From positions 1,426,001 through 1,490,000 of the forward strand of contig NZ_CP031425.1 of NCBI RefSeq assembly GCF_003367705.1: a stretch of 64,000 bases of DNA, in the 5' to 3' direction. Shown here in pieces: positions 24,905 to 34,334 of the stretch. Numbering within the stretch: the stretch's first letter is position 1; each line of letters starts with the position of its first letter. A program made the translations under genes and the position numbers. Under the pieces are notes generated by a model that did no database searches, was not told the DNA's origin, and worked only from the letters and a program-made list of their open reading frames with translations. Source of the stretch: Microbacterium foliorum (GTDB lineage: Bacteria > Actinomycetota > Actinomycetes > Actinomycetales > Microbacteriaceae).

Positions 24905-26449
24905 ATGCCCGATGCACTCACCGGCCTGTTCGCGGCCGCCGACGAGGCTCCCACGTATGACGTGGCTTTCGTGCCGCCGGAGTGGGTCCTGGTCCTGCTC
25001 GGATTCACCATGGTGCTGGCGTTCATGACGCTCATCATGACCAAGAGGCTGACCCCGATGGTCGCCCTGATCCTCGTGCCCACCGTGTTCGGTCTGTTCG
25101 CGGGTGCCGGCCTCGGGCTCGGCGACATGATCCTCGACTCGATCTCCACGATGGCACCGACAGCGGCGCTGCTGATGTTCGCGATCATGTTCTTCGGGAT
25201 CATGATCGACGTGGGACTCTTCGACCCGCTGATCCGCCTGATCACGCGACTGCTCGGCGACGACCCGGCGAAGGTCGTGCTGGGCACGGCGATCCTCGCG
25301 GGTGCGGTGTCGCTCGACGGCGACGGGTCGACGACCTTCATCATCACGACCTCGGCCATGCTGCCCATCTACCTGCGACTGGGCATGAGCCCCGTGGTGC
25401 TCACCTGCGTCGCGGGCCTGATGAACGGCACCCTGAACATCGTGCCGTGGGGCGGACCCACCGTGCGGGCCGCGACCGCGCTCGGTCTGCAGCCGACCGA
25501 CATCTTCGTGCCGATGCTCCCCGCCCTGGGGGTCGGAATCCTGGTGACGTTGAGCTTCGCCTGGCTGCTCGGGCTGGGGGAGCGGCGTCGCCTCGGCCGT
25601 CTCGACTCCGCCGGGCTCCTCACGGGCGGCGACGGCGGTGCGCTGTCGACCGTGCCGAAGATCTTCCGCGGATCCGACGCGAAGCCCGGGGCCCGTGCGG
25701 CGCTGCGCACCGGCAACATCGTCGTGGTCGCCGGCGGTCGTGCCCCGGTCCCCGCCGCGAGCGTCGACCCTGCGGACACCGCCATGGCGGACACCATGCT
25801 CGACCCGGAGCGGCCGACCCTGCGTCCGAAGCTGATCTGGGTCAACCTCGTGCTGACGCTCGCGGTGATGGTGCTGCTGGTCCTCGACATCATGCCCCTC
25901 CCGTACGTGTTCATGGTGGGTGCGGGCATCGCGCTGCTCGTCAACTTCCGCGGCATCAAGGATCAGGCGTCCGAGATCGTCGCCCATGCTCCGAGCATCG
26001 TCGGCGTCGTGTCGATGGTCATCGCGGCCGGGGTGCTGGTCGGAGTGCTGTCGGGCACCGGCATGGTCGACGCGATGGCGACCTGGATCACCGATGTCCT
26101 GCCTCCCTCGCTCGGGCCCTTCCTCGCTCCGATCACCGGAGTGCTGTCGATCCCGTTCACGTTCTTCATGTCGAACGACGCGTTCTACTACGGCATCCTG
26201 CCCGTGCTCTCGCAGAGTGCGGCGGCTTACGGGATCGACCCGGTCGAGATGGCGCGTGCGTCGATCATCGGCCAGCCGGTGCACCTGCAGAGCCCACTCG
26301 TGCCGGCGATCCTGCTGCTCGTCTCGCTGGCCGGCGTGAACCTCGGCGACCACCACCGCAAGGTGCTCTGGCGCGCGACGATCGTGTCTCTGGTGATGCT
26401 GGCGATCGGCATCGTCTCCGGAGCGATCCCGTTCTTCGTGGCTCAGTGA
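24905..26449 (+). CDS. CitMHS family citrate:metal/proton symporter
   Basis: CitMHS transporters import citrate complexed with Mg2+, Ca2+ or other divalent metals together with protons. The 514-residue protein has about 12 hydrophobic segments with family features such as TKRLTPMVALILVPTVFGL in the first helices, GVLSGTGMVDAMATWI and PFTFFMSNDAFYYGILPVLS near the C-terminal half. The ATG at 24905 is preceded by GAAGGAG at 7 nt; earlier in-frame ATGs have none. It is divergent from the CitA/CitB-like pair, which probably induces it when citrate is present. The metal preference cannot be read. Confidence 0.93.
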   Translation: MPDALTGLFAAADEAPTYDVAFVPPEWVLVLLGFTMVLAFMTLIMTKRLTPMVALILVPTVFGLFAGAGLGLGDMILDSISTMAPTAALLMFAIMFFGIMIDVGLFDPLIRLITRLLGDDPAKVVLGTAILAGAVSLDGDGSTTFIITTSAMLPIYLRLGMSPVVLTCVAGLMNGTLNIVPWGGPTVRAATALGLQPTDIFVPMLPALGVGILVTLSFAWLLGLGERRRLGRLDSAGLLTGGDGGALSTVPKIFRGSDAKPGARAALRTGNIVVVAGGRAPVPAASVDPADTAMADTMLDPERPTLRPKLIWVNLVLTLAVMVLLVLDIMPLPYVFMVGAGIALLVNFRGIKDQASEIVAHAPSIVGVVSMVIAAGVLVGVLSGTGMVDAMATWITDVLPPSLGPFLAPITGVLSIPFTFFMSNDAFYYGILPVLSQSAAAYGIDPVEMARASIIGQPVHLQSPLVPAILLLVSLAGVNLGDHHRKVLWRATIVSLVMLAIGIVSGAIPFFVAQ

Positions 26450-26516
26450 CGCGGGGCCTGCGGAAGCACTGACCCGCGCACCCGAGGGGGCTGCGACGCC
26501 GCGTGACGACCGTGAC

Positions 26517-26594
26517 CCACGGCCGCCGCGCGGCGTCTGCGATCCACGGCCGCCGCGCGGCGTCGGCGATCCACCGTCGCCGCGCCGCGTCGAT
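26517..26594. repeat. GC-rich 27-bp tandem repeat, two close copies and one diverged
   Basis: Units at 26517-26543 and 26544-26570 differ at one base, and a diverged third copy spans 26571-26594. Each of the first two contains the perfect 12-bp palindrome CGCCGCGCGGCG. The repeat lies in the 262-bp gap between the convergent CitMHS and cysE genes, so the hairpins could act as a terminator. No coding is evident. Confidence 0.75.
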
Positions 26595-26623
26595 CGGCGC
26601 CGCCGGGGCACGGCCCCGGCGTC

Positions 26624-26725
26624 GACTCAGATCGAGTACTGACTCAGATCGAGTACTGACTCAGATCGAGTACTGACTCAGATCGAGTACTGACTCAGAT
26701 CGAGTACTGACTCAGATCGAGTACT
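26624..26725. repeat. Six perfect tandem copies of a 17-bp unit reaching into the end of cysE
   Basis: The unit GACTCAGATCGAGTACT is repeated exactly six times (26624, 26641, 26658, 26675, 26692, 26709). The last copy contains the final codons and stop of cysE on the minus strand (EYSI-stop), so the array seems to have grown from the gene's 3' end. Being after the stop codon, copy-number changes would leave the CysE protein unchanged. Each unit holds the palindromes AGTACT and GATC. Confidence 0.95.
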
Positions 26726-27281
26726 CCGGTGCGGTGAGCATGGCGCGCGTGTCCTCGCCGCGCATGCGAGCGCGAGGTTTGGCCGGCACCCCGACGAGGA
26801 CGCTGTCGGCCGGCGCATCACGGGTGACGACGGCGTTGGCTCCCACCACCGATCCCTCGCCGATCCTGACGGGGCCGAGGATCTTCGCCCCTGCGCCGAC
26901 GGCCACCCCGTCGCCGAGAGTGGGGTGGCGCTTGCCCGCGTCGCGTGTGCGACCGCCCAGCGTCACCCCGTGATAGAGCATGACGTCGTCCCCCACCTCG
27001 GCGGTCTCGCCGATGACGACGCCCATGCCGTGGTCGATGAAGAACCGGCGGCCGATGCGCGCCCCCGGGTGGATCTCGATGCCGGTGAGCCACCGTGAGA
27101 TCTGCGAGATCGCACGGGCGGGCAGACGCAGTCCGCGTCGCCACAGGCGGTGCGAGACCCGGTGCGCCCAGATCGCATGCAGACCCGGGTACAGCAGCGC
27201 CACCTCGGCCGCGCTGCGTGCCGCGGGGTCGCGCAGACGTGCCGCCGCGACGTCCTCGCGCATTCGACCGATCATGCTCAT
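26712..27281 (-). CDS. cysE: Serine O-acetyltransferase
   Basis: CysE makes O-acetyl-L-serine from serine and acetyl-CoA for cysteine synthesis. The 189-residue product is the short form, with a small helical N-terminal part ([15 protein letters not shown]) followed by the left-handed beta-helix of hexapeptide repeats: [20 protein letters not shown] with the catalytic His, [20 protein letters not shown], and [20 protein letters not shown]. It lies 8 bp after cysK on the same strand, as expected for a cysKE operon. Its C-terminal codons (EYSI) are part of the 17-bp repeat unit. The short C-terminus may affect complex formation with CysK, which in other species uses a terminal Ile; here Ile is indeed the last residue. 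Confidence 0.95.
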   Translation of the reverse strand: MSMIGRMREDVAAARLRDPAARSAAEVALLYPGLHAIWAHRVSHRLWRRGLRLPARAISQISRWLTGIEIHPGARIGRRFFIDHGMGVVIGETAEVGDDVMLYHGVTLGGRTRDAGKRHPTLGDGVAVGAGAKILGPVRIGEGSVVGANAVVTRDAPADSVLVGVPAKPRARMRGEDTRAMLTAPEYSI

Positions 27282-27289
27282 CGAGCGGA

Positions 27290-28228
27290 TCAGGACTCGA
27301 GGAGGTTCTCGTACAGGGCGGTCGAGAGGTAGCGCTCGCCGAACGAGGGGATGATGACGACGATCGTCTTGCCCGCGGCCTCGGGGCGCTGCGCGACCTG
27401 CAGAGCGGCCCAGATCGCGGCACCGCTCGACATGCCGACCAGGATGCCCTCTCTGCTCGCGGTCTCGCGTGCGACGCGGATGGCGTCGTCGAAGGTGACG
27501 TCGATGACCTCGTCGAGGATGTCGCGGTCGAGGATGGGCGGCACGAAGTTCGGTCCGATCCCCTGGATCTTGTGCGGTCCGGGGTGTCCCTCGGTGAGGA
27601 TGGGGGAGTCCTTGGGCTCGACGGCGACGATCTGCACGCCCGGGACGCGCTCCTTGAGCACCTGGCCGACACCGGTGATGGTTCCACCGGTGCCGATGCC
27701 GGCGACGAGGTAGTCGACGGAGCCCTCGGTGTCGCGCAGGATCTCCTCGGCCGTGGTCCGCCGGTGGATCGCGGGGTTCGCCTCGTTGGCGAACTGCTTC
27801 GCCAGCACCGCACCCGGCGTGCGGGCGGCGATGGCCTCCGCTTCGGCGATCGCGTGCGTCATGCCCTTGGTCGGGTCGGTGAGGACGAGTTCGGCGCCGA
27901 ACGCCTTCAGCAGCATGCGCCGCTCCTTCGACATCGACGCGGGCATCGTGAGGATCACGTCGTACCCGCGTGCGGCGCCGACCATCGCGAGCGCGATACC
28001 GGTGTTGCCGCTGGTCGCCTCCACGATCGTGCCCCCGGGCTTCAGCTCGCCGGAAGCCTCAGCGGCATCGACGATCGCGATGCCGAGACGATCCTTGACG
28101 CTCGAGGCGGGGTTGTAGAACTCGAGCTTGGCGAGCACCGTCGCACCGAGACCCTCGGTGACGCGGTTGAGGCGCACCAGGGGGGTGTTGCCGAACGCGG
28201 ACGTGATGTCGGAGTGGATACCGGGCAT
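27290..28228 (-). CDS. cysK: Cysteine synthase A (O-acetylserine sulfhydrylase)
   Basis: CysK joins O-acetylserine and sulfide to give L-cysteine using PLP. The 312-residue protein has the PLP lysine in [15 protein letters not shown], the substrate loop [14 protein letters not shown], the PLP phosphate loop [15 protein letters not shown] and [12 protein letters not shown]. The ATG at 28228 has GGAAGGCTCCTCC upstream; the open frame extends further but without support. A possible TAGGCT promoter box lies about 45 nt upstream. cysE follows 8 bp downstream. The pair makes cysteine from serine, and its location between prfA and prmC is unusual. Confidence 0.96.
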   Translation of the reverse strand: MPGIHSDITSAFGNTPLVRLNRVTEGLGATVLAKLEFYNPASSVKDRLGIAIVDAAEASGELKPGGTIVEATSGNTGIALAMVGAARGYDVILTMPASMSKERRMLLKAFGAELVLTDPTKGMTHAIAEAEAIAARTPGAVLAKQFANEANPAIHRRTTAEEILRDTEGSVDYLVAGIGTGGTITGVGQVLKERVPGVQIVAVEPKDSPILTEGHPGPHKIQGIGPNFVPPILDRDILDEVIDVTFDDAIRVARETASREGILVGMSSGAAIWAALQVAQRPEAAGKTIVVIIPSFGERYLSTALYENLLES

Positions 28229-28315
28229 GGAGGAGCCTTCCTGTGCGGGGGGACTGCGCCTACAGCCTAAGCGAGCAGCACCGGGGGGCGGGCAGTATGA
28301 CGCCGGTACGCGCTC

Positions 28316-28321
28316 TACGCT
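28316..28321 (+). promoter_or_regulatory. Leaderless-type -10 box of prmC
   Basis: TACGCT ends 6 nt before the prmC ATG at 28328, with no ribosome site between. Confidence 0.55.
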
Positions 28322-28327
28322 TGATCC

Positions 28328-29188
28328 ATGCCCGACATCTCCCTCGCCTCGGCGGTGCGCACGGCCGCCGCGCGTCTCGCAGCGGCCGGCGTGCCCGATC
28401 CCCTCGTCGACGCCGAGCTCCTGGCCGGGCATCTGCTGGGGCTGCGACGCGGAGAGGTGCAGGCCGCCATCATCCGAGGCGATGCCCTGAGCGGCGAGAT
28501 CGAGAGCGCACTGGATGCCGTGGTCGCCCGGCGTGCGGCACGGGAACCGCTGCAGCACATCACGGGGGTCGCTCCGTTCCGGCATCTCGAACTCGCCGTG
28601 GGTCCAGGGGTCTTCGTGCCACGGCCTGAGACCGAGACGGTCGTGCAGTACGCGATCGATGCGCTGCTCGGCTCAGCGCTCCCCGCCCCGATCGCCGTCG
28701 ACCTCGGCACGGGGAGCGGGGCGATCGCGCTCGCGATGGCCACGGAGGTCCCGCACGCGCGCGTGTTCGCCGCGGAGCTCTCCCCGGACGCGTATCCGTG
28801 GGCTGTGCGCAACACGGCAGGCGTCGAGAACCTCACCCTCGTCAACGACGATCTCGCGCACGCGTTCGGCGAGCTCGACGGCACCGCATCGGTCGTGATC
28901 TCCAACCCTCCGTACGTGCCAGACGAGGCGATCCCGCGTGATCCGGAGGTGCGTCTGTTCGACCCGTCGATGGCCCTGTACGGGGGCGCGGACGGCCTCG
29001 ACCTGGTGCGTGTGCTGAGCGTGCGGGCCGGGGAGCTGCTGCACCCCGGCGGGCTTCTCGTGATCGAGCACGGCGAGCTGCAGGGCGAGGAGATCCGCAG
29101 CATCCTGACCCGCGACGGATGGCGCGCCGCAGCGACGCATCGCGACCTCACCCTTCGCGACAGGGCGACGACCGCTCTGCGCCCCTGA
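28328..29188 (+). CDS. prmC: Release factor glutamine methyltransferase PrmC (HemK)
   Basis: PrmC methylates the GGQ glutamine of release factors 1 and 2 with S-adenosylmethionine. The 286-residue enzyme has the helical N-terminal domain (residues 1-75), the SAM-binding [17 protein letters not shown] and the catalytic NPPY motif in [14 protein letters not shown]. The motif [11 protein letters not shown] is also diagnostic. It has its own promoter box 6 nt upstream of the ATG, which makes sense because it is separated from prfA. tsaC follows after 46 bp. Confidence 0.96.
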   Translation: MPDISLASAVRTAAARLAAAGVPDPLVDAELLAGHLLGLRRGEVQAAIIRGDALSGEIESALDAVVARRAAREPLQHITGVAPFRHLELAVGPGVFVPRPETETVVQYAIDALLGSALPAPIAVDLGTGSGAIALAMATEVPHARVFAAELSPDAYPWAVRNTAGVENLTLVNDDLAHAFGELDGTASVVISNPPYVPDEAIPRDPEVRLFDPSMALYGGADGLDLVRVLSVRAGELLHPGGLLVIEHGELQGEEIRSILTRDGWRAAATHRDLTLRDRATTALRP

Positions 29189-29219
29189 GCGCAGACACGA
29201 ATCCTTCAGCCACCCCGGC

Positions 29220-29225
29220 TAGAAT
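29220..29225 (+). promoter_or_regulatory. -10 box of tsaC
   Basis: TAGAAT lies 9 nt before the ATG at 29235. No Shine-Dalgarno sequence is visible, so the leader is absent or only a few bases. Confidence 0.55.
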
Positions 29226-29234
29226 CGGAACGTC

Positions 29235-29936
29235 ATGTCCTCCATCTTCGATTGCGGCGACGAGGCCCAGCTTCTCGCCGGGATGCGCCACGCACGTCAG
29301 GCGATCAGCCGCGGCGAGCTCATCGTGATGCCCACCGACACCGTCTACGGGGTCGCGGCCGACGCCTTCTCGCCGACGGCGGTGCAGCGGCTGCTCGACG
29401 CCAAGGGGCGCGGTCGCAACCAGCCCCCGCCGGTGCTCGTCGGCTCCAAGGAGGTCGTGCACGCGCTCGCGGAGTCCGTGCCCGAACCCGTGCAGCGCCT
29501 CATCGACGCCTTCTGGCCGGGTGGGCTGACCATCGTCCTTCCCGCGCAGCCCTCCCTCGTCTGGGACCTCGGCGACACCGAGGGCACGGTCGCGATCCGG
29601 ATGCCCGAGGGCCGGGTCGCCCTCGAGCTGCTCGCCGAGACGGGGCCCCTCGCGGTCTCCAGCGCCAATCTGACCGGTCGCGACGCGGCGATCTCGGCGC
29701 TCGACGCCGAGCGGATGCTGGGCGACAGCGTGTCGGTCTACCTCGCCGACGGCCTCAGTCGCGACGGGATCGCCTCGACGATCGTCGACGCCACCTCGCT
29801 CGTGCCGCGCGGCGCCGAGCCGACGACGGGCGGAGTGCGCATCCTCCGTGACGGCGCAGTCAGCCGTGAACGTCTCGCAGAGGTCCTCGGAGATCTGCTC
29901 GAACCCGCGGAGTCGGCAGCGGACGCGGAGTCGTGA
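29235..29936 (+). CDS. tsaC: L-threonylcarbamoyladenylate synthase (Sua5/YrdC/YwlC family)
   Basis: This enzyme makes threonylcarbamoyl-AMP from threonine, bicarbonate and ATP, the first step of the t6A37 modification of ANN-reading tRNAs. The 233-residue protein has the YrdC core: ISRGELIVMPTDTVYGVAAD near the start, FWPGGLTIVLPA and GPLAVSSANLTGRDAAISA. It has no full C-terminal Sua5 domain, so it is the short type with a small tail. It is preceded by prmC and its stop overlaps the WecA-like start by 4 bp. Confidence 0.94.
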   Translation: MSSIFDCGDEAQLLAGMRHARQAISRGELIVMPTDTVYGVAADAFSPTAVQRLLDAKGRGRNQPPPVLVGSKEVVHALAESVPEPVQRLIDAFWPGGLTIVLPAQPSLVWDLGDTEGTVAIRMPEGRVALELLAETGPLAVSSANLTGRDAAISALDAERMLGDSVSVYLADGLSRDGIASTIVDATSLVPRGAEPTTGGVRILRDGAVSRERLAEVLGDLLEPAESAADAES

Positions 29937-31105
29937 GCCAGTACCTCCTCACGATCCTCGTGACCGCCGCGATCACCTTCGGGCTCACCTGGGCGGTCTG
30001 GAAGCTGAGTCTGCGGTACAAGCTCTACCCCGGCATCCGTGAGCGGGATGTGCACACCACGCCCACACCGCGCCTCGGTGGGGTGGCGATCTTCCTCGGC
30101 ATCGCCGCGGCGATCGGCTTCTCGGCGCTGAACCCGTTCTTCGCGAACATGTGGATGCCGCCGCAGACGATGTGGTCGATCCTCGCCGCCGCGTTGCTCA
30201 TCGCCATCATCGGCGTCGTCGACGACCTCTGGGACCTCGACTGGATGATCAAGCTCGGCGCGCAGTTCCTCGCCGCAGGCATCATCACGGTGGGCGGGGG
30301 GCTGCAGATCCTGTCGCTGCCCTTCGGCGACCTGATCGTGTTCTCCAGCTGGCTGAGCATCACGATCACGATGTTCGCGATCGTGATCGTCATGAACGCG
30401 GTCAATTTCATCGACGGACTCGACGGTCTCGTCGCCGGCGTGTGCCTGATCGCGAACGGCGTCTTCTTCGCCTACTCCTACATCCTCACCCGCGACACCG
30501 GCGCCTCCAGCTACTTCAACCTCGCCTCGTTCCTCGCCGCCGTCCTCATCGGTGCGTGCGTCGGCTTCCTGCCGTTCAACTGGAGTCCGGCGAAGCTCTT
30601 CATGGGCGATTCGGGGGCCCTGGTGCTCGGGCTGCTGATGGCGACGTCGGCGATCGCCGTGACCGGCCAGCTCGAGCCCTCCGCCCTCGACCCCGAGCGG
30701 CTCGGGCGCTCCCAGCTGCTGGGAGCGTTCATTCCGATCCTGCTTCCGCTGCTGGTCGTGCTGCTCCCGCTGCTCGACTTCGGTCTTGCGGTGCTCCGTC
30801 GTGTGCATGCCGGAAAGTCGCCGTTCTCGCCCGACCGCAAGCATCTGCACCATCGCATGCTCGATCTCGGACACCGCGATCGCGACGCCGTGCTGATCTT
30901 CTACGCCTGGACGGCCGTGATCTCGCTGGCCGTGCTGCTGATGTACGTCGGTGCGCGCGAGGACTGGCCGGGCCAGTATCTTCCCGGTGTGCTGTTCGGC
31001 GTCGTCGGCATCGCCGCCTGCCTCGTCATCACCCTTCTTCCCACTCGCCGGCGCACGACCGCGGCGACCGCCGACACCGACCCGACACCCGTGGAGCCCT
31101 CGTGA
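29933..31105 (+). CDS. WecA/TagO-like polyprenyl-phosphate N-acetylhexosamine-1-phosphate transferase
   Basis: Enzymes of this MraY/WecA family transfer a sugar-1-phosphate from UDP-GlcNAc (or similar) to polyprenyl phosphate, starting wall polymers. The 390-residue protein has about 11 helices and the family motifs: HTTPTPRLGGVAIFLG, the Mg-binding VVDDLWDLDW, NAVNFIDGLDGLVAG, FMGDSGALVLGLLMA, and the cytoplasmic PDRKHLHHRML with the HxHH type found in WecA rather than MraY. GTG at 29933 overlaps the tsaC stop (GTGA). The position between tsaC and the ATP synthase genes is typical of actinobacteria. The exact sugar is inferred from family. Confidence 0.92.
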   Translation: MSQYLLTILVTAAITFGLTWAVWKLSLRYKLYPGIRERDVHTTPTPRLGGVAIFLGIAAAIGFSALNPFFANMWMPPQTMWSILAAALLIAIIGVVDDLWDLDWMIKLGAQFLAAGIITVGGGLQILSLPFGDLIVFSSWLSITITMFAIVIVMNAVNFIDGLDGLVAGVCLIANGVFFAYSYILTRDTGASSYFNLASFLAAVLIGACVGFLPFNWSPAKLFMGDSGALVLGLLMATSAIAVTGQLEPSALDPERLGRSQLLGAFIPILLPLLVVLLPLLDFGLAVLRRVHAGKSPFSPDRKHLHHRMLDLGHRDRDAVLIFYAWTAVISLAVLLMYVGAREDWPGQYLPGVLFGVVGIAACLVITLLPTRRRTTAATADTDPTPVEPS

Positions 31106-31677
31106 GCGCGAACCCTGTATCCAGCAACCCGATCCTGCGCAGGACCCTGCTCTGGTCCGCCCTGTCGATGGTCGTCCTCGCGATCGTCGCCGGCGGCATC
31201 GGCCTGCTCGTCGACGGGGGAGAGGGACTGGTGAGCGGTCTGCTGGGCGTCGTGCTGGCGATGCTGTTCCTCGGCATCACCGCGCTGAGCATCCTGATCG
31301 CCAACCGCTGGTTCGGGGATCCGCTCTACGTCCAGCTCTTCTTCGCGATCGTGCTCGGCGGCTGGCTGCTCAAGCTCGGCCTGTTCGTCGTCATCATGAT
31401 CGTGCTGAGCGGCCAGCCGTGGGTCAGCCCCATGGTGTTCTTCCTGTCGATCGTCACCGGTGTCGTCGCGACGCTCGTCATCGACGTGATCGTGATCACG
31501 CGCATGCGTCTGCCGCATGTGTCCGATGCGTCGCTGCCGTCGGAGGCCCCGGCCGACCGGGCGCCCGGCGTGCAGCTGCCGACCGTCGTGCCGGAGGATC
31601 GCGCTCCCGGTCGGCACGACCTCATCCAGGACGCGCCCGCTCAGGATGCCCCTGCCGAGGACGGCCCTCGGTCTTAG
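31102..31677 (+). CDS. AtpI-like small membrane protein upstream of ATP synthase genes
   Basis: This 191-residue protein has four hydrophobic helices (MVVLAIVAGGIGLLV, LGVVLAMLFLGITALSILIA, LFFAIVLGGWLLKLGLFVVI, FFLSIVTGVVATLVIDVIVI) followed by a Pro/Ala/Asp-rich tail. Its position just before atpB and the four-helix layout match actinobacterial AtpI-like proteins, proposed to help assemble the c-ring. GTG at 31102 overlaps the upstream stop (GTGA), so it is coupled to the WecA-like gene. Sequence similarity to classical AtpI is weak, so the assignment rests mainly on context. Confidence 0.72.
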   Translation: MSANPVSSNPILRRTLLWSALSMVVLAIVAGGIGLLVDGGEGLVSGLLGVVLAMLFLGITALSILIANRWFGDPLYVQLFFAIVLGGWLLKLGLFVVIMIVLSGQPWVSPMVFFLSIVTGVVATLVIDVIVITRMRLPHVSDASLPSEAPADRAPGVQLPTVVPEDRAPGRHDLIQDAPAQDAPAEDGPRS

Positions 31678-31799
31678 GGAACCCTCATACTCTGATAGTG
31701 TTGACGAGTGCCCGCCGCTCGCCCGCGAGCGCTTGCGCTTGAAGCACACCGACCATCGTCGCCCCGGTCCTTTCCGGTGCCCCGAAGCTGGAGCCCGCG

Positions 31800-32901
<1,102 letters not shown>

Positions 32902-32928
32902 TCTCTACCGACTTCTGAAGGAGACAGG

Positions 32929-33483
32929 ATGCTGAACGCTCTTGTCACGAACCTCGCAGCAGAGGGTGAAGCGCACAACCCGCTGATCCCTGCGTGGTAC
33001 GACATCATCTGGTCGGGTCTGTGGTTCCTCGTCATCCTCGTCGTCGTGTGGAAGGTCGCCCTTCCGAAGTTCACGACGATGCTCGACAAGCGGTCCGCCG
33101 CCATCGAGGGCAACATCGCCAAGGCCGACGAGGCCCAGAAGCAGGCTGAGGCCGCGCTCGAGGAGTACACCCGGCAGCTCGCCGAGGCGCGCACCGAGGC
33201 CGGCGAGATCCGCGAGGCCGCCCGTGAGGACGGTAAGAAGATCGTCGCCGAGGCCAAGGACACCGCGTCGAGCGAGGCCGCTCGCATCACGGCTACCGCG
33301 CACACGCAGATCGAGGCGGAGCGTCAGACCGCTCTCGTGTCGCTGCGCAGCGAGGTGGGCTCGCTCGCCATCGACCTCGCCGGTGGCGTGGTCGGCGAGA
33401 CGCTCTCGGACGATGCTCGCGCGACGGCGGTCGTCGACCGCTTCCTCGCCGACCTCGAAGCATCCGAGAAGGCGGCTCAGTAA
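32929..33483 (+). CDS. atpF: ATP synthase subunit b
   Basis: Subunit b is the peripheral stalk joining Fo and F1. The 184-residue product has one N-terminal helix (WYDIIWSGLWFLVILVVVWKV) and a long charged helix rich in Ala/Glu/Arg predicted to form a coiled coil (residues 55-150), the standard form. The start follows GAAGGAGACAGG. Its stop (TAA) overlaps the A of the atpH ATG. Confidence 0.96.
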   Translation: MLNALVTNLAAEGEAHNPLIPAWYDIIWSGLWFLVILVVVWKVALPKFTTMLDKRSAAIEGNIAKADEAQKQAEAALEEYTRQLAEARTEAGEIREAAREDGKKIVAEAKDTASSEAARITATAHTQIEAERQTALVSLRSEVGSLAIDLAGGVVGETLSDDARATAVVDRFLADLEASEKAAQ

Positions 33484-34271
33484 TGGGCAGCGCGACCACT
33501 CAGGCACTCGCGGCATCCACTCAGGCGCTTGCCGCAGCGAAGGACGTCACTCTCGACTCGGCCAGGGAGCTGTTCGCAGCTGCCAGGACCGTGGCGGAGT
33601 CGTCTCAGCTGAGCGGCGCGCTCACCGATCCCTCGGCTCCGGCCGAGGCGCGACAGAACGTCGTGTCGGCGGTCTTCGGCAGGTTCTCGCCGGACGTGCA
33701 GAACGTCCTGAGGACCGTCGTGGCCCAGCGCTGGTCCTCCTCGTCGCAGCTCGTCGACGGCGTCGAGGAGCTGGCCATCCGTGCCGCGGCGATCTCCACT
33801 CCTCAGGCCGACATCGGAGGAGAGCTGTTCGGCTTCTCCCGCGTCATCGCCGCGAACGCGGATCTCGAGCTCGCGCTCGGAACCCGCCTCGGGGGAGAGG
33901 ACGCCAAGGGCGCTCTCGTCGACAGGCTTCTGGCCGGGGGCGTCAGCGACGCCGCCGCGCTGATCGTGTCGTCTCTGGTGCGCCAGCCGCGGGAACGTCG
34001 CATCCGGCAGATGCTGGCGCGGGCGACGCGCATCGTCGCGGACCAGGGCGATCGGGTGGTGGCGACGGTGCACACCGCGAAGCCGCTGACCGACGCGCAG
34101 CGCACCCGCCTGAGCGCGGCACTCTCGCGCCGCTACGACGGCAACGTATCCCTCAACGAGGTCTTCGACCCCGCCGTCGTCGGAGGTCTGCGTGTGCAGA
34201 TCGCCGATGACGTCATCGACGGCAGCATCTCCGCTCGACTCGCCGACCTTCGCCAGAAGCTCGTCAGCTAA
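33483..34271 (+). CDS. atpH: ATP synthase subunit delta
   Basis: Delta connects the peripheral stalk to the top of the alpha/beta hexamer. The protein has 262 residues, longer than the roughly 180 of enterobacteria but typical of actinobacteria. The family C-terminal motif appears as VATVHTAKPLTDAQRTRL and VGGLRVQIADDVIDGSISARL. ATG overlaps the atpF stop by one base, implying translational coupling. Confidence 0.95.
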   Translation: MGSATTQALAASTQALAAAKDVTLDSARELFAAARTVAESSQLSGALTDPSAPAEARQNVVSAVFGRFSPDVQNVLRTVVAQRWSSSSQLVDGVEELAIRAAAISTPQADIGGELFGFSRVIAANADLELALGTRLGGEDAKGALVDRLLAGGVSDAAALIVSSLVRQPRERRIRQMLARATRIVADQGDRVVATVHTAKPLTDAQRTRLSAALSRRYDGNVSLNEVFDPAVVGGLRVQIADDVIDGSISARLADLRQKLVS

Positions 34272-34334
34272 TACCCACGTCGGCTAATACGACTTCGCGC
34301 GGGGAACCGCGCACCCAGATACAAAGGGAAGACA

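Noticed and set aside
24797..26611. Long minus-strand open frame (604 codons) opposite the CitMHS gene
   Set aside because: Its product is a charged Arg/His/Asp/Gln-rich string with no domain, and it is antisense to a clear 12-helix transporter. Such shadows are expected at this GC content.
26624..26725. CRISPR array
   Set aside because: The 17-bp units are contiguous with no spacers, and no cas gene is present.
28229..28327. Riboswitch or T-box before cysK
   Set aside because: The leader of about 40 nt is too short and no known motif or strong stem was found; only a TAGGCT box and a ribosome site.
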